Assembly (NCBI GenBank): GCA_037176905.1
Contig: JBBBWG010026480.1
Location: 1-64,000, forward strand
DNA: 64,000 nt
DNA from: Azolla pinnata
Taxonomy: Eukaryota; Streptophyta; Polypodiopsida; Salviniales; Salviniaceae
Reading direction: 5' to 3'
Under the pieces are notes generated by a model that was not told the origin of the DNA, did no database searches, and saw only the letters and a program-made list of their open reading frames with translations. Positions 48,881 through 60,741 of the stretch are shown here, in pieces (position 1 is the stretch's first letter; each line of letters starts with the position of its first letter). The position numbers were made by a program, and so were the translations under genes.

Positions 48881-49850
48881 GGTCTGCTCCACGAAGGGGG
48901 ATGGCTTGAACAAATCAATAAGCTGAATAAATGCGCACATGTTCAAACGCCAAACTTGTTCACCTGAATGCATTCCTACGAGGCTTTTTGTTCTTGCGCG
49001 AAAATTCATTTTTGTGATATGAAAGCAAAGCCCAGAAAAGCAACAATACAAGGTAAGTGCATTATATGTTTTTGTTGTATTTCGGTATGCATCAAGGTGG
49101 ATGAAGAACAAATGAAAATGAGCATGTGAGCATTTGGGGTATGGTGAAGCGTTAAGAGTATAGTGATTAAAGAATCGGCTATTATAATCGGGATGACGTG
49201 GATGAATCGATTAGAGGCTTAAAGACAGATCTGCTTTGTAGTGCCCTTTGCTGTTAAAGCCATCCTTTCATACAAAGTGGTGATTATGTATTGGAATTTG
49301 GGAGCAAGCACAGCTGTAATCATTGAAAAAATATATATATGTACATGATTGAGAATCATAAACTCTGTCTTCAATCATCACACTAACCATACCATGAATC
49401 ATCGGAGTCGTCGTCGTATGAAAAGTATGATGAGTTTTGCATCACGAATTATGAACATTGATTACATCGGACTGTGGTTCCGATAATCGTCATGATTAAA
49501 TCTGAAGGATTGGTGTTCATCTTCGTTGCGATAAAAAAAGGGACTGTTTTTACACCACACTAGCCCATATTTATTACCCATTTGCCGTCGCTTCGAAATG
49601 TTAATAGTTTAATAAGGGAAGCGTACTAACTAGACTCTTGTCAGGAGGAGCACAGGGCAGCTCACGTCCTCGGCACAGAAAAGACATCGGCGAGTGTTTT
49701 GTTCGTAGGACGGGAGACTTGTTTGTGATTTGCCGAACAAAGCTTTAGATTTTAGGAAAGCGAAACCAAGAATCACGATTGCACGATTGTATTGAGAAGC
49801 TAGGACAAGATCAAGCTAGCCTAGGTTCGATAGAAGGGGCAAGTGCGTAA
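48881..49850. other. Intergenic region, nothing recognised
   Basis: Short frames and AT-rich sequence only; a TATATA run lies near 49330. No gene or RNA gene was seen. Confidence 0.5.
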
Positions 49851-49857
49851 TTGTTTT

Positions 49858-49930
49858 TTTCGCTTGGACTTGAACCCGGGGCCTTGTAATATATGATCTC
49901 AAGCCTAACGATTAGGATAGCTTAATGTCG
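49858..49930 (-). mobile_element. tRNA-derived SINE-like or tRNA-like remnant
   Basis: Read on the minus strand, a perfect RNA polymerase III B box (GGTTCAAGTCC, plus 49866-49876) lies about 35 bases after a weaker A-box-like segment (plus 49902-49925, CTAATCGTTAGG). The spacing fits a tRNA or tRNA-derived SINE head. It does not fold into a normal tRNA cloverleaf by eye, so a SINE or tRNA fossil is more likely. An A-rich stretch follows the B box downstream on the minus strand. Confidence 0.4.
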
Positions 49931-49934
49931 TGTG

Positions 49935-50310
49935 AAATCATCAAAGACTTTTGAATACATTAATTATTGTATCTGAGAAAAAACTCTCAAACATTCTAGA
50001 ACATCATAGAACACTGTAAGTCTAAAACAATCTAGAACGGTCTTCAAATCTCTAGGTTATTCTATAAGGACCTATAAATAGAGACATACAAGTATTATCA
50101 AATAAGTTCGAAATAAATACTAGCCTTAAGCTCCCAAAGCATATTATCTCTTTGCTTTGTGCTGACAACTCCTTGCTGTCGTGGTCAGCTAAAGTACATA
50201 GTCAAAGCAACAGCTGTGGTATGGCATCAAAGAGAAGGAGAATTGTGTGTAAGCTACAAGAGCTTCTTGAAGAGGCGATTCTAACAAGTTTGGGCAATTT
50301 GAGCCCATCT
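49935..50310 (+). mobile_element. Possible LTR-like remnant (fossil)
   Basis: A stretch with a promoter-like TATAAATAGAG near 50073, an AT-rich upstream part and a degenerate primer-binding-like site near 50217 resembles the end of a Copia-type long terminal repeat. No internal region or second terminal repeat is seen, so if real it is an old, broken solo fragment. Confidence 0.2.
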
Positions 50311-51640
50311 AACACATGGACTTAACTACACACATGATGTGACCGATTCGTGTGTGTGTGTGTGTGTGTGTATGCATTTCATACGTTATGGCCAATGGCA
50401 GGTTGTGTCAGGATGATCGATTTCGAAGCAGCAACAACATCATTCTCAATATAAAATCTCCCTCCCTTCTTCGCGACAATCATCACACTCTTCACATCAG
50501 GGGCTCGGAACAGTAGAAGAAGAAGAAGAAGAAGAAGAAGAAGAAGAAGATGTGGGCACAATGGCGGTAGCAAGGCACTCATGATCAAGAATGATATTTC
50601 TTGTCTCCCATTTGCCCCATGACAGTTATGGTTATCGATGTAAACATAACTGGGACCCTCGAGCTTCTGCTTCTTCTTCTTCTTCTTCAATATGAGTTTG
50701 CAAGCAAAGGTAAGTGAATGAATGAATGAATGAATGAATCGATCACATGTAGAGCAAGATGTGTGTCTGCAAAACATAGTGGGGCAAATTCGCGACAAAA
50801 GCAAGGAAGCTATCTAGCTGTCGGCCAACCAACTCGATCCATCGATTGATCGATGCAAGTGTTTAGTTAGTGGTGGTGGTTGGTGTGTGTTTGTCAATAT
50901 ATAGACATATATATAATTAGAGATAGATCTATAAACACATGTATAGTGTATGAGAAGAAGAAGGCTGGCCTCAGTTCGAAGCTGCCTGGTAAGACAGCCC
51001 TAAACCCTAAACCCACTCTAAACCCCCTCATTAGGCTTTTAACTTCCTTAATCACCACCCTAATCCATGATGTATTTTCTCTCTCTTTTTTTTTGTTTAC
51101 ACCTGAGGGTGATGTGTGTGCATGGTGCATGCATGCTTGTGTGGATCATCAAGACGTAACGTTCGCAAGCTTCCTGGTTTTTGCAAACACGAATGTAATG
51201 AGTTTGCAAACGTTTGCGAATGTTACGTGTTTTTGTTTTTCTCTTATTATTTTTGTGTCTGAAGAACGACCATAAGCTTTTCCTGCTGGTTAGAAACATC
51301 GATTTATGCTTCTTGGATTTTTAAACATTTGATTAAATTTAGCATTCTTCCGGGTCCGAAACATATTTCTGGTGATTTATCGACTGGTCCGAAACATACA
51401 TTCGGCGATTTATCAGATGGTCCGAAACATACTTTGGGTGATTTATCAGTCACGAGTGCTCGAATCATTCTCGACTTGCAAAATCGATCGTGTTTCGCAG
51501 TTAAACTTTAAAAATCGATCGCGTTTGCAGTTGAACTTTCAAAATCGATTGCGTTTGCAGTTGAACTTGCAAAATCGATCGCATTTGCAGTTGAACTTGC
51601 AAAAAAAAAGTATGGGTGTTTCGTTTCGATGGTGTCCGAT
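50311..51640. other. Intergenic region with microsatellites
   Basis: GT run (50351-50371), GAA run (50515-50550), TTC run (50668-50688), GAAT tetranucleotide run (50712-50738) and a telo-box cluster near 51000. Near 51355-51450 a ~36-bp unit with GGTCCGAAACATA is repeated about three times. Near 51480-51610 a ~32-bp unit (AAAATCGATCGCGTTTGCAG type) is repeated about four times. The frame at 50379-50804 (minus) is mostly low complexity; I see no supported gene. Confidence 0.6.
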
Positions 51641-51659
51641 GCGTACGGGGGTGTATATG

Positions 51660-51995
51660 CACGGCTGGATGTGCATGCATGCCATGGATGCATTGCGCAT
51701 GTATGTGCATGGATGGGTGGATGGATGCATGCATGGATGGATGGATGGATGTGCATGCATGCCATGGATGCATTGCGCATGTATGTGCATGGATGGGTGG
51801 ATGGATGCATGCATGGATGCATGGATGGATGGATGCGCATGCGCACCGCATCCTCATCCATGGGGCATGTGCATGGATGGAATGGATGCATGGGTGGACG
51901 GACGGACGGATGCGCATGCATGTGCATGCGGTGGATGGATGCATGCGATGGATGCGCATGTGCGTGCATGTGTGGATGGATGGTATCGATGGATG
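51660..51995. repeat. ATGG/CATG-rich satellite with 80-bp higher-order repeat
   Basis: Dense GGATGGATGCATGC-type sequence. An 80-bp block starting GTGCATGCATGCCATGGATG occurs at 51671 and 51751 with almost no differences. Long frames across it on both strands read Trp/Met/His/Cys or His/Pro/Ser repeats and are by-products of the repeat. Confidence 0.9.
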
Positions 51996-51999
51996 CACG

Positions 52000-52782
52000 G
52001 GCCGATTTTGTTATTATTTTCTGTGGATAAATTGTTTAATTAAAAAAAAGGAAAACAAGAAGCTCATTCTTTTTTTATTATTAAAAAAAAAAACGAACAA
52101 GAAAAAAACAAATACTTTTGTACGTCGTCGTCGTCGTCGTCGTCGTCGTTCCTCTGTTTTTTTCTCTGTGTTTTTTCTCTGTGTTTTTTCTCTGTGTCGA
52201 AGCTTTTCCATTGATCCTTCGATTCCCCCTCTGCATTCGAATGCTTCCCACTTCCTCCCTTCCCTTCTTCTTCCCCCAACTCAACTGCCGTCTTCTTCAT
52301 CTTCTTCTTCTTCTTCTTCGTCGTCCTCATCATCATCATCATCATCAGCAGCAAGCAGCAAGCAGCAAGCAGCAAGCAGCAGCAGCACAGCGTCGCCGTC
52401 GCCTTCTCTTCTCTTTGCTAGCTGCTCTGGTTCGTAAGGAGCCCCTTCTTCTTCTTCTTCTTCTTCTTGCTGTTTTTCTCCTTGGGCAAATCCATCAGGC
52501 CTCCCCCCCCCCTCTCGGCATCTTTGTGGGGAGCTGCAAACCCTAATCCGATTCTCAGCGGAATCCCTCTCCGCCGAAGAAACCCCCAAAGAAAACAGGA
52601 GAACCTCTTTTTTCTGCGGCTAATCCCTGAACCCGAGGATCCTCGCAGGTAAATCCTTTCTACGTTTGGTTGAGCCCATATCTCTGATTCCTTTTTCCCG
52701 ACTTTCCATATCTCAAAAAGCAGCAGCTCGAGGCCCCTCGAAAACCCTAACCTTTCGACCTCTCAACAAAGAATTTGAGCTT

Positions 52783-52847
<65 letters not shown>

Positions 52848-53272
52848 AGGGTTTCTGGCAGATGTGCTTCTTCTGTGTGCTGTCTGGGCCGCGAATGTTT
52901 CTTTCGCCTGCTGTTTTGTTTCTCCCTTCCTCCTTTTCCGCGGATTCTAGGGTTTCTGATGCATGCCCAAACATCCAGACGAGCTCTTTCAGACCTTCCG
53001 GGGAAGGAAAAACCCCCTTGATTTTCTTCTTCCCCTTCATGCTGTGCCGAATTCGGAAGGTTTAGGGTTTCTGCCGCGCCGCAGAAGCTCCCTTGATTTT
53101 CTCTGTCAATCCCTAAGATCGGTCTGCTTTACTGTGAACTCCAATCTCTACTAGCAAAGCAAAGAATGCTCACTGATCTCTGCTGCTGCTGCTTCTTCTT
53201 CTTCTTCTTCTTCTTCTTCTTCTTCTGCTTTGTCGATCATTTCCCAGACACAGATAAGAGGAAGAGGATGCA
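52000..53272 (+). promoter_or_regulatory. Promoter and probable intron-containing leader of the DUF641 gene
   Basis: Contains a GTC run (52127-52150), TTC and ATC runs (52284-52348), telo-boxes (52540, 52742, 52850, 52945, 53063), a CT run and a TTC run. A good donor, CGCAG then GTAAATCC, at about 52648 and an acceptor (CAGACACAG) near 53250 suggest a leader intron of about 600 bases with AGGGTTT-rich content. The ATG at 53273 follows shortly after. Confidence 0.5.
52785..52842. repeat. CT dinucleotide microsatellite
   Basis: About 58 uninterrupted bases of CT in the probable leader intron of the DUF641 gene. A TGC/TTC run lies further downstream at 53181-53229. Confidence 0.95.
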
Positions 53273-54916
53273 ATGGAAACAGTAGCGATGGTGGAGCCGG
53301 AGAGGAGCACCGCCCACAGCGGCCTCAACAGATTCCTCCAGCAAAGCACAGTACGAAGCCATGAAACCTCGCACACAGCCCCAGCCATCTCTGCGTCATC
53401 TTCATCATCGTCGTTGTTGTCGCCATCGCCAGAGCAGGCATGGCCTGCCTTCGATGAAGAATCCATGGTTTTCAGTGGATCGAACGGCAGCGAGGAGAAG
53501 TCAAAGGCTGAACTCGGCCATGAGAAATCCAACCATGATGAGGACAGGAAGAACACCTATGGCCACAATGGATCTTCCTGCTCCTGCTCCTGCTCCTCCT
53601 CCTCCTCTTCTTCATCTTCTTCGAAGCTCCATCTCATGGAAGCTCTGATCTCGAACCTCTTCTCGGCAATCTCTTCGCTGAGGAGTGCAATCATGCAACT
53701 CCGCCTGGTCAACTCCCCGCCCGATTCGGAGAGCTCCCAGCTTGCTCATGAAGCTGTCATTGCCGAGCTCAACAGGCTCATCGAGCTCCAACAAACGTAC
53801 GGCGCCCGATTGGCCTCCATTAGCTCTTCTTCCCATGGCATGCAAAATGAAGAAGCACAAGAAGAAGAACAACAAGACGCCGCGAATCCCGAACCGGGGA
53901 AATCGGCTCAGGATCAGATCGTCGAGAGCTTCCGAGCGCAGATCCGAAGCAAAGACGGGGTCATTCAAGAGCTCAAGGACGTGCTAGGGCGCAGCACGCT
54001 CGAGAGGGAGAAGCTCGGGAAGAAGGTGAAGAGGCTCGAGGAGAGGTTGCTCCTCTTGTCGCCCTCTGGCCTCAGAGCCTCGAGCGGTGATAGAGGAGCT
54101 TCTTCTTTGGATTCTCAGAGGGGCCCCTCCCCATGGCTCCTCGAATCTGCAGTTCTAGGAGCTTCGGAAGCCTCCAAGAACTTTGCAAAGCTCCTGATCT
54201 CGTCGATGAAGGCGGCCCGGTGGAATCTCGAGTCGGCCGCAGATTCGATCGAGCCCAGCATCAGCTACATGCGAGGAAGCCACAGGAAGTTTGCGTTCGA
54301 ATCCTACATTTCGAGGCGGATGCTGAACAACTTCGAGAGGGAGGACCTCGGAATCTATGCTAAGAACAACAACAACGATGATGATGATGATGATGATGAT
54401 TATGATAACAGGTCATCTTGTTACCTCAGCCAAGAAGCGAGCTTCGAGGAGTTTGAGGAGTGCAGAGTTCGGGATCCCTTGGAGATGGTTAGAGCCAAGC
54501 CCAAGTGTGACTTCAGTAAGTATTGCCTCCGGAGATTCTTGGAGCTGATTCATCCGAAAATGGAAGAATCCTTCTTTGGGAGCCTCGAGCACAGGGAACA
54601 GGTGCGCAACGGCATTCATCCTCGCACCCAATTCTATCGAAGCTTCATGGAACTCGCAAGGTCCATGTGGATGTTACACAAGCTGGCCTTCTCATTTCGC
54701 CCAAAACGAGCTCGGATCTTCGAGGTGAGGAAAGGTATGGAGTTCTCTCCTCTTTACATGGAGAGCATAGTTCAGATGCTCGACATCGGTGTCATGGGCT
54801 CGAATCCCGGGGTGGCCTTCACCGTGATGCCTGGTTTCCGCATCCACAACACCATCATCAAGTGCCAAGTTTATCTCCTGCCATGCCCAACAAAAGATGA
54901 TGCTAAGACACCCTAA
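53273..54916 (+). CDS. DUF641 protein, GRAVITROPIC IN THE LIGHT 1 (GIL1)/IRKI type
   Basis: Single-exon frame of 547 residues. After a Ser-rich disordered N-terminus (1-120), the DUF641 region begins at about 122 with LHLMEALISNLFSAISSLRS and continues to HEAVIAELNRLIELQQTYG. A coiled coil follows (about 222-262: SFRAQIRSKDGVIQELKDVL and LEREKLGKKVKRLEERL). The conserved C-terminal part includes FSKYCLRRFLELIHPKMEES, then GIHPRTQFYRSFMELARSMW, RARIFEVRKGMEFSPLYMES and PGFRIHNTIIKCQVYL. In Arabidopsis, GIL1 is required for light to suppress shoot negative gravitropism, and IRKI binds a receptor kinase; which subgroup this belongs to is not clear. A GAT repeat codes an Asp run at about 370-378, inside an otherwise conserved region. 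Start: first ATG after the pyrimidine-rich leader. Confidence 0.9.
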   Translation: METVAMVEPERSTAHSGLNRFLQQSTVRSHETSHTAPAISASSSSSSLLSPSPEQAWPAFDEESMVFSGSNGSEEKSKAELGHEKSNHDEDRKNTYGHNGSSCSCSCSSSSSSSSSSKLHLMEALISNLFSAISSLRSAIMQLRLVNSPPDSESSQLAHEAVIAELNRLIELQQTYGARLASISSSSHGMQNEEAQEEEQQDAANPEPGKSAQDQIVESFRAQIRSKDGVIQELKDVLGRSTLEREKLGKKVKRLEERLLLLSPSGLRASSGDRGASSLDSQRGPSPWLLESAVLGASEASKNFAKLLISSMKAARWNLESAADSIEPSISYMRGSHRKFAFESYISRRMLNNFEREDLGIYAKNNNNDDDDDDDDYDNRSSCYLSQEASFEEFEECRVRDPLEMVRAKPKCDFSKYCLRRFLELIHPKMEESFFGSLEHREQVRNGIHPRTQFYRSFMELARSMWMLHKLAFSFRPKRARIFEVRKGMEFSPLYMESIVQMLDIGVMGSNPGVAFTVMPGFRIHNTIIKCQVYLLPCPTKDDAKTP

Positions 54917-57900
54917 ATCTGGAGCTTTTTCCTGTCAAATCTCTCCCAAACCCCATACGAATATGTGCTCAGTATATATGAGCGTAAGAAGTGATACCCC
55001 GTGTCATAGCATTGGTATGCAAGAAGGAAGAATCATCAATCTCCAAATGGTTAGATTTCGTGCATAACCTATGCACGTAATGAATGACCCAGCATGTATG
55101 GGGTGAGTTCCAGTGGAGGTATAAATGGATCTAAAGTCAAAACACACAGAAATAAATGTACAACAATGCTTGTGTTTGTTGCTTCAGTACTGTTCAAATT
55201 AGCATTTGGAAGAGACCTAAATCTCCATCCCAGCAGCAAGGAGAATGAAGTCAATATATATATGCATTTGTTATGCACGAGCAAAACAAGCAATAGTCAC
55301 GACGGTAAGTTACAAAGAGGGGCGTTTAAAAGCGCAGTATTTTTCTACAATGCATCAATTTCTTCTATGTTTTTAATCAGCCTGAATCCAGGTTTTACCC
55401 TTGTCGCTTTAGTTACAAATAGTTATGCCAGCCAACAAAACACATTTAGGCAAGGGGTTAGATAGGTGTTCAGTTAGGAGCCTTCTTGAAATCCCACGTG
55501 CAACTCATCCCCAGCTCTAAATATTTTGTGCTCGAATGATAGGACATGGAGAGCTGAAGTAATTTTTTCATTGCTTCCAACAATTTTCACTCCATTTTTC
55601 AAGCGCATACAAATGTAGCCCTGGATCAAAGTAGCAGAAGCCCTTTCAGATTATAAAGTTGACTCTATGGAGTCTCATAATACAAGTAATGATATAAAGA
55701 CTTGTGTATGATTGTATGTGGGCTCTGAGCTAATCTCGTGAATTGATTAAGTCATAGACGATTTTCAACAGCAACTAAACGTTCAGAAAACCAATCATAG
55801 AGAACCCAGGAACGCAAAACTTTTCGTGGATGAAGGAAAGTGCAAAGTGAGGAGATTTGGTATTGGCTCATGTGAAAGGTGGGTGGGGTGGGGGCAGATT
55901 TTTTGCATTAAATTTGGAAAATGGACAGAATCAATTCATTCCGGTTTTAGGCAAGTACAGCTATGGGAGGAAAAATTAGAACAAGGACATTTGTTTTCTT
56001 CTAGGATGGTAAAATTTTGCAAAGAAGTTTTTGACATGCACGGCCAGCTTCAGATAATCTGCAGGTAAGGCAGAACATGGTGATGTAAACCAAATATCAC
56101 ATGGCCCAACCAACTCAACCCATGACAAGTATGAAAGACACGGTGTCAAAAAGTGAAGCAGTTTTACCTTACTATCATACCACATTAAAGTGTACAATTA
56201 TTCACTAATGTGTCTCAAGTAGCTTTCAGAAGTTCATGAGAAATTTTACCCTCAGTATGACCATCAGAATCAATGCTAGCTGTCATCTCATTACTGGTCT
56301 GCACCCAGAATCATCACTGTCTGTTGATAACCGCCCCTGCATTCATTAATCAATGCATCTTGTCACCTGTTACAACAGTTTCTAAACAGCCTCAAAATAG
56401 AGTATCCTCAAACAATTTAATGCTGATATTTGGCCAGTAAGTTGATCAGATCATTCTCATTTTTAACACTGATGAAGTTCTATAAAAATCACATCAATAG
56501 CCAAAATAGGAATAGTAATAATGAAATAAACATTAAGTCTCTCCTCTTTGCGTACAATTACAATCAGATTTTCCACAAACACGCTTTCTCCTCCTGCATT
56601 GCGATCCTGAACAAAACACAGCTTTAAATAAAAATTATGTAGCGAGAGAGCAATGTGTACTAATTTAGACCCTCTGTTACTGCAATTATATTTTCTTGAA
56701 AAGGGGATGACTACCTAGCAATCCGTATATACAACCCTATCTGCCACCAGTTCTCAATCAATTTGGAGAACTGGGCCCTAAGTTTATTAGGATACTCTTA
56801 TTCACACTGATGGAGCAGTCTTCATTCACCACTTTGTTTCTTGCCATTAAAACAAAGAAAATGGGGAATTGGAGAGGGCAGAGCTTCTATCGATTCATGT
56901 TTACATGCCTCAAAGCCAATGCAACGCTAACGCTTACTTGCTTATGCAAAGCCTTCAAATCAATTTCAGCTGAAAGGGTGACAGTACCCGCTACTGTTGA
57001 GCGATTATTCATCCGTCTTCAAAGCAGTAGCAGCATCCAAGGTATATAAGCCTCTGATAATGAAGGTGTTCTCATTTTTAAACGACTAATGTGCTATTTC
57101 AGCCACCATTGTTTGATTATAGCAGAGATTCTCAAGAGTGGAGGCATCCACGCTTACCTGCTCTGTCAAAATATGAATGAACACGCAAAGAATATGAAAA
57201 TTTGACAAATCTCTGCTATTTTCATGAAGTAAATGCCAAGATACTTCTCGTTGAAAAAGAGACGGAACAACTGAGTTTGAAAATGTGGAGTACTTGTAAA
57301 TTCCATGAAACAATGCAGGTAATTCTTAGTTTTAGACGGATAACGAGCTATTTCAGCCACCACTGTTTGATCAGCAAACGTGATATAATTCAACTTCACA
57401 AGCTTGGCCCTTTACAAGCATAACTTTGCTTCACAGGATAACCATGCAGTATGTATAGAAATGAATCACTTCAAACCATGGAAAGCTTTACACAGTTCCC
57501 TCAAACTATAGATGGAACAGATGTAAAAACCACTGCGTAGAGGTGGGAAGGGAGCACATACAATAACGTGAGTTTCTCAAGAAATACCTTTTTCATACTA
57601 TGGTGATGCTGATGCATCTTCATAGGGCTGAAGTATAGACAGCAGTATCTAAGTATGCTTGAAAACAATTTGAAGATGTCTAAGATCGATTTCTTACAAA
57701 TTTTCTCAAGCAAAAAAGTCTAAAGACAAGATCGGTTACCCTTGACGTCATATGGCTAGCAATCAGTAAAAGTGCAGCTCAAACCCAGCTACACAGTCTG
57801 TCTGGCTCAGTTCTACAAAACAACCTAGTGGCTCAATAGATTGGCTTAGCTCAATATTGACTTCTGCTGAAGCGGCTTGCCCTTGATCAGCTCGGGCATG

Positions 57901-59154
57901 CCTACTGTTGAGGCGACTTGAGCTTGATGATCTTTGTTTAGAGCGATTCGTCTTGATAGCTTACATCGGCTCCGGCTCAACCTCGACTTTTTTCAATCCA
58001 CTTGGAGCTAAGCAGTATGTGTTGGCATTGAGCTGACCAAATAACCACCACAAAGACATTAAACCAAGAAAGCAAAGCCTGCAATTTATCAGCTCCATTC
58101 AAGTTTGGTATACGTTAAGCCACTTGCTTGAGCTTGATCAGATTGGCTGAAAATGGCCTTGCTTTACGATTTATTGGCTGGGCTCGAGTTATTTCAATCG
58201 GCTTAGAGTTGAGTCAACTTCCACACATTCACACACACACATAAATAGACACACAAACAAAACATTACACACACACACACGTCCATGCATACATGCATAT
58301 GTACGTACGTTTGTGTACCACTTGAGGATCTCATCATTCAAGGATATAGACAGACCAATATATTATGAGATCAGGCACCGCCAAGTTTTCGATTATCAAA
58401 TGCTTGTCATTACCAAAGCTTCTTGTAATACTGCTAAAAAAGACTCGTTTTCTAATGCTAACATCTAGCCGATGAGATGTGTTTCCTGACGAATACCCAA
58501 AGCATTTGATACGGACCTTCCTAATGAACATTGCGATGCTACAGGCTACATTTTGGTCCTTCCGGCTTTCCATAGATTTAGTCGAAAACCAGCTGCGAAG
58601 AAGAAGTATTGCGTATGATAGACAAGATTTATACAACGTTAACAAGTCATGAACTTCCGCATTTTGACCCGAATCGTTGGAGAACTGACGGTTTAGCAAT
58701 TGGGTAGAAGTATGTGCGCGCGCGCGAGTGTACAGAAAAAGAAACAAACAGAAAAAAAACAAACGTTCGAGGATGAAGCGATGGAGGCGATGAGAGGGAT
58801 ACCTGGATGCGGAATCGACGAGGAGGAGGAAAGGAACTCGAGCGCTGCTGGAAGAGTTCGAGAAGCGGAAGTGGCGGCGATGGCGAACGCTTCAAGTTTC
58901 CTCAGGTTTCACACTTGGGCGGACAATTGGAGAAGAAGAGCAGCTCATCATCAATATAATCTTAACTGCACTCTGATCTTAATCTTAATTGCACTCTGAT
59001 CTTAATCTTAACTTCTCTCTAATCTTAATCTTAACTGCTCTCAAATCTCCAAGGGTTAGGGATTAGGGTTTCGGGGTTAGAAGTTCCGAATGTTACGCCT
59101 CTCGGGGCTTGCTTCGGTCTATATAGAGGTTTCTCTTTTTTACCCCCCCCCCAA
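54917..59154. other. Long intergenic region, no supported gene
   Basis: Mostly AT-rich, with many short frames. A ~25-base motif (GCTATTTCAGCCACCA) recurs at about 57098 and 57350. Near 57870-58000 GGCTTGAGCTTGATCA-like words recur loosely. CA runs lie near 58230 and 58270. On the minus strand, a donor-like GCATCCAG then GTATCC at about 58802 and an acceptor (TTCTTCGCAG) near 58594 could belong to a short transcript, but its frames are unconvincing. LTAATCTTA-like words (CTGATCTTAATCTTAA) repeat four times near 58965-59040. Confidence 0.5.
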
Positions 59155-59737
59155 TCAGTAGACTGGCCTGATCGGGAAACTTTGCAGATTCTGCTGAATC
59201 ATCTTAAAGCTGTTGATCGGGCCTTTGACATCGACTGCTGATGCGGCAATTGGAGCCATTCCTGCTTGTTTCAACTTGTCGGTTTTATCGGCAGCCGGAC
59301 TGACTTCTTTGCTGGCTCGGAAGAATCGGACCAGAGATCCACCATCTGCGTCGTCCGTTTTGTCGATGCATGCTTTTGATCCCATCTGTTGTTCTTTCCA
59401 TCGGCCTGGGATTTTCGTCGAGAGCTTGTGGTTCTTGGTTGGCAGCTACCTTCTTCATCATCATCATCATCATTGTTGCATAATTCTGCGACGACTATGC
59501 GCTGATGAGGTAGTAATGTTCTTAATGTTTAAAAAAAGCTTGGTCAGTCAGCAAACAAGGTTCTGGATACATGGCACACTACGTAGCAGATCGATCGCAG
59601 ACAAGTGCAGTGCCTAATCAAGGAACGATTGAATCGTTGCTGTTCAGCGAGTCTTTTTTTTTTTGAAATCGAGCTCCAAAACATCGTGTACTCAACACGT
59701 GGGCTCTGGAAGCTGAGTACTGTTGATGACGGAGGAC

Positions 59738-59771
<34 letters not shown>

Positions 59772-60087
59772 CAATGAGAAGAAGGAGAAAAAAGGCATTG
59801 TGTATGATTTCCCAGTGCTTGGCAGCCGCAAGCAAGAACGCTTTCGGATACCACACGATCGCGATTCATCATCGATGCCCGAATCGAGATTCACGAGGAA
59901 ACAAGGTCAAACGGCAAAAGCTCCCGAGCTTTGCCTGAACCCCTTCGCGGAAAGCTTGATCCAGGGCTTCTAATTCCGATGGCTTTTGTTTTTTGTCGTC
60001 TTCTTGTGGCCGACTAGTTTTCAATCCTCTCCAGTTGTTGATGCCCCATAACTGACCGTTTTGACGCCTGCTACCAACAAGTTTCAT
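59155..60087 (-). CDS. Candidate small two-exon gene, function unknown
   Basis: Minus-strand model. Exon 1 starts at 60087 with MKLVGSRRQNGQLWGINNWR, then a Lys/Glu-rich part ending EALDQAFREGVQ. Exon 2 begins about 59445 (after GGTAG) with LPTKNHKLSTKIPGRWKEQQ and continues GSLVRFFRASKEVSP to QNLQSFPIRPVY and a stop at 59155, giving about 150 residues. The only good exon 1 donor is a GC donor (TTCAG then GCAAAG), in phase with the acceptor. Alternatively each frame is independent or non-coding. Both frames have ordinary composition without simple repeats except in the intron, where a GAT run lies at 59738-59771. No family recognised. Confidence 0.3.
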
Positions 60088-60740
60088 TGTTTCAGCGAGC
60101 TAGTAACAACGAGAAGAATCGAAACGGCTTTAACTGATCCGAGTCCTAAACCCATCTCGCACTCTCCTCTCCTCGTAGCGATTTTCGCGAAGGAAAATCT
60201 CCGAGGTTCTGGATCTGGATAATCGCAGAGAAACTGGCGGGGCGCGGAACGGTGGTGGGAGACTGTCCCTGTCAAAAACCAGAAAGGCCTGCGGAAAACC
60301 GCTTTTCCCCATCTAGAGGTTGGTTAGTTGGTTGGGCCAGTTAATGGTCGCCGTCCCGATAACGACAGCCTTAATCACACGCAATTAGGTACATGTATAT
60401 ACTCCTCGCGATTCTCATGCGCCCAAGACCTTTTTATTCGAGATGGAACAGATCGATCGATTGATCCATACATGATCGGGTTAAGTTTGCCATAATAATC
60501 ACCATCATTGCCCTCATCATCCATTCATCCATACAGATGAGCCGTATGGACCACCAAAGAAGAGAAGTGCCCTCATATATCATCAACAACCTTATTGATT
60601 CCGACCCCTAAAACGATCGGTAACCACATTTAATGGAAAAGGGGGCCTCTACAGATGGAAATTGCTTAATCCCACGTCGATCGATGGTGCTGTAAACATT
60701 TGATCGATATGATCATGAGTGTGACCAGCCAACAAGAATA
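60088..60740. other. Intergenic region, nothing recognised
   Basis: May include the promoter of the candidate minus-strand gene that starts at 60087. GATC-rich simple words occur near 60450. The frames at 60084-60312 are short and overlap each other. Confidence 0.45.
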
Positions 60741-60741
60741 C

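Noticed and set aside
50379-50804. 141-residue minus frame
   Set aside because: More than a third is Leu or Lys runs from GAA/TTC repeats; the remaining segments match nothing I recognise.
51501-52437. Long overlapping frames up to 273 residues in the ATGG/CATG region
   Set aside because: They read only Trp/Met/His/Cys or Pro/His/Ser repeats on both strands, as expected from a tetranucleotide repeat that lacks stops, and have no domain.
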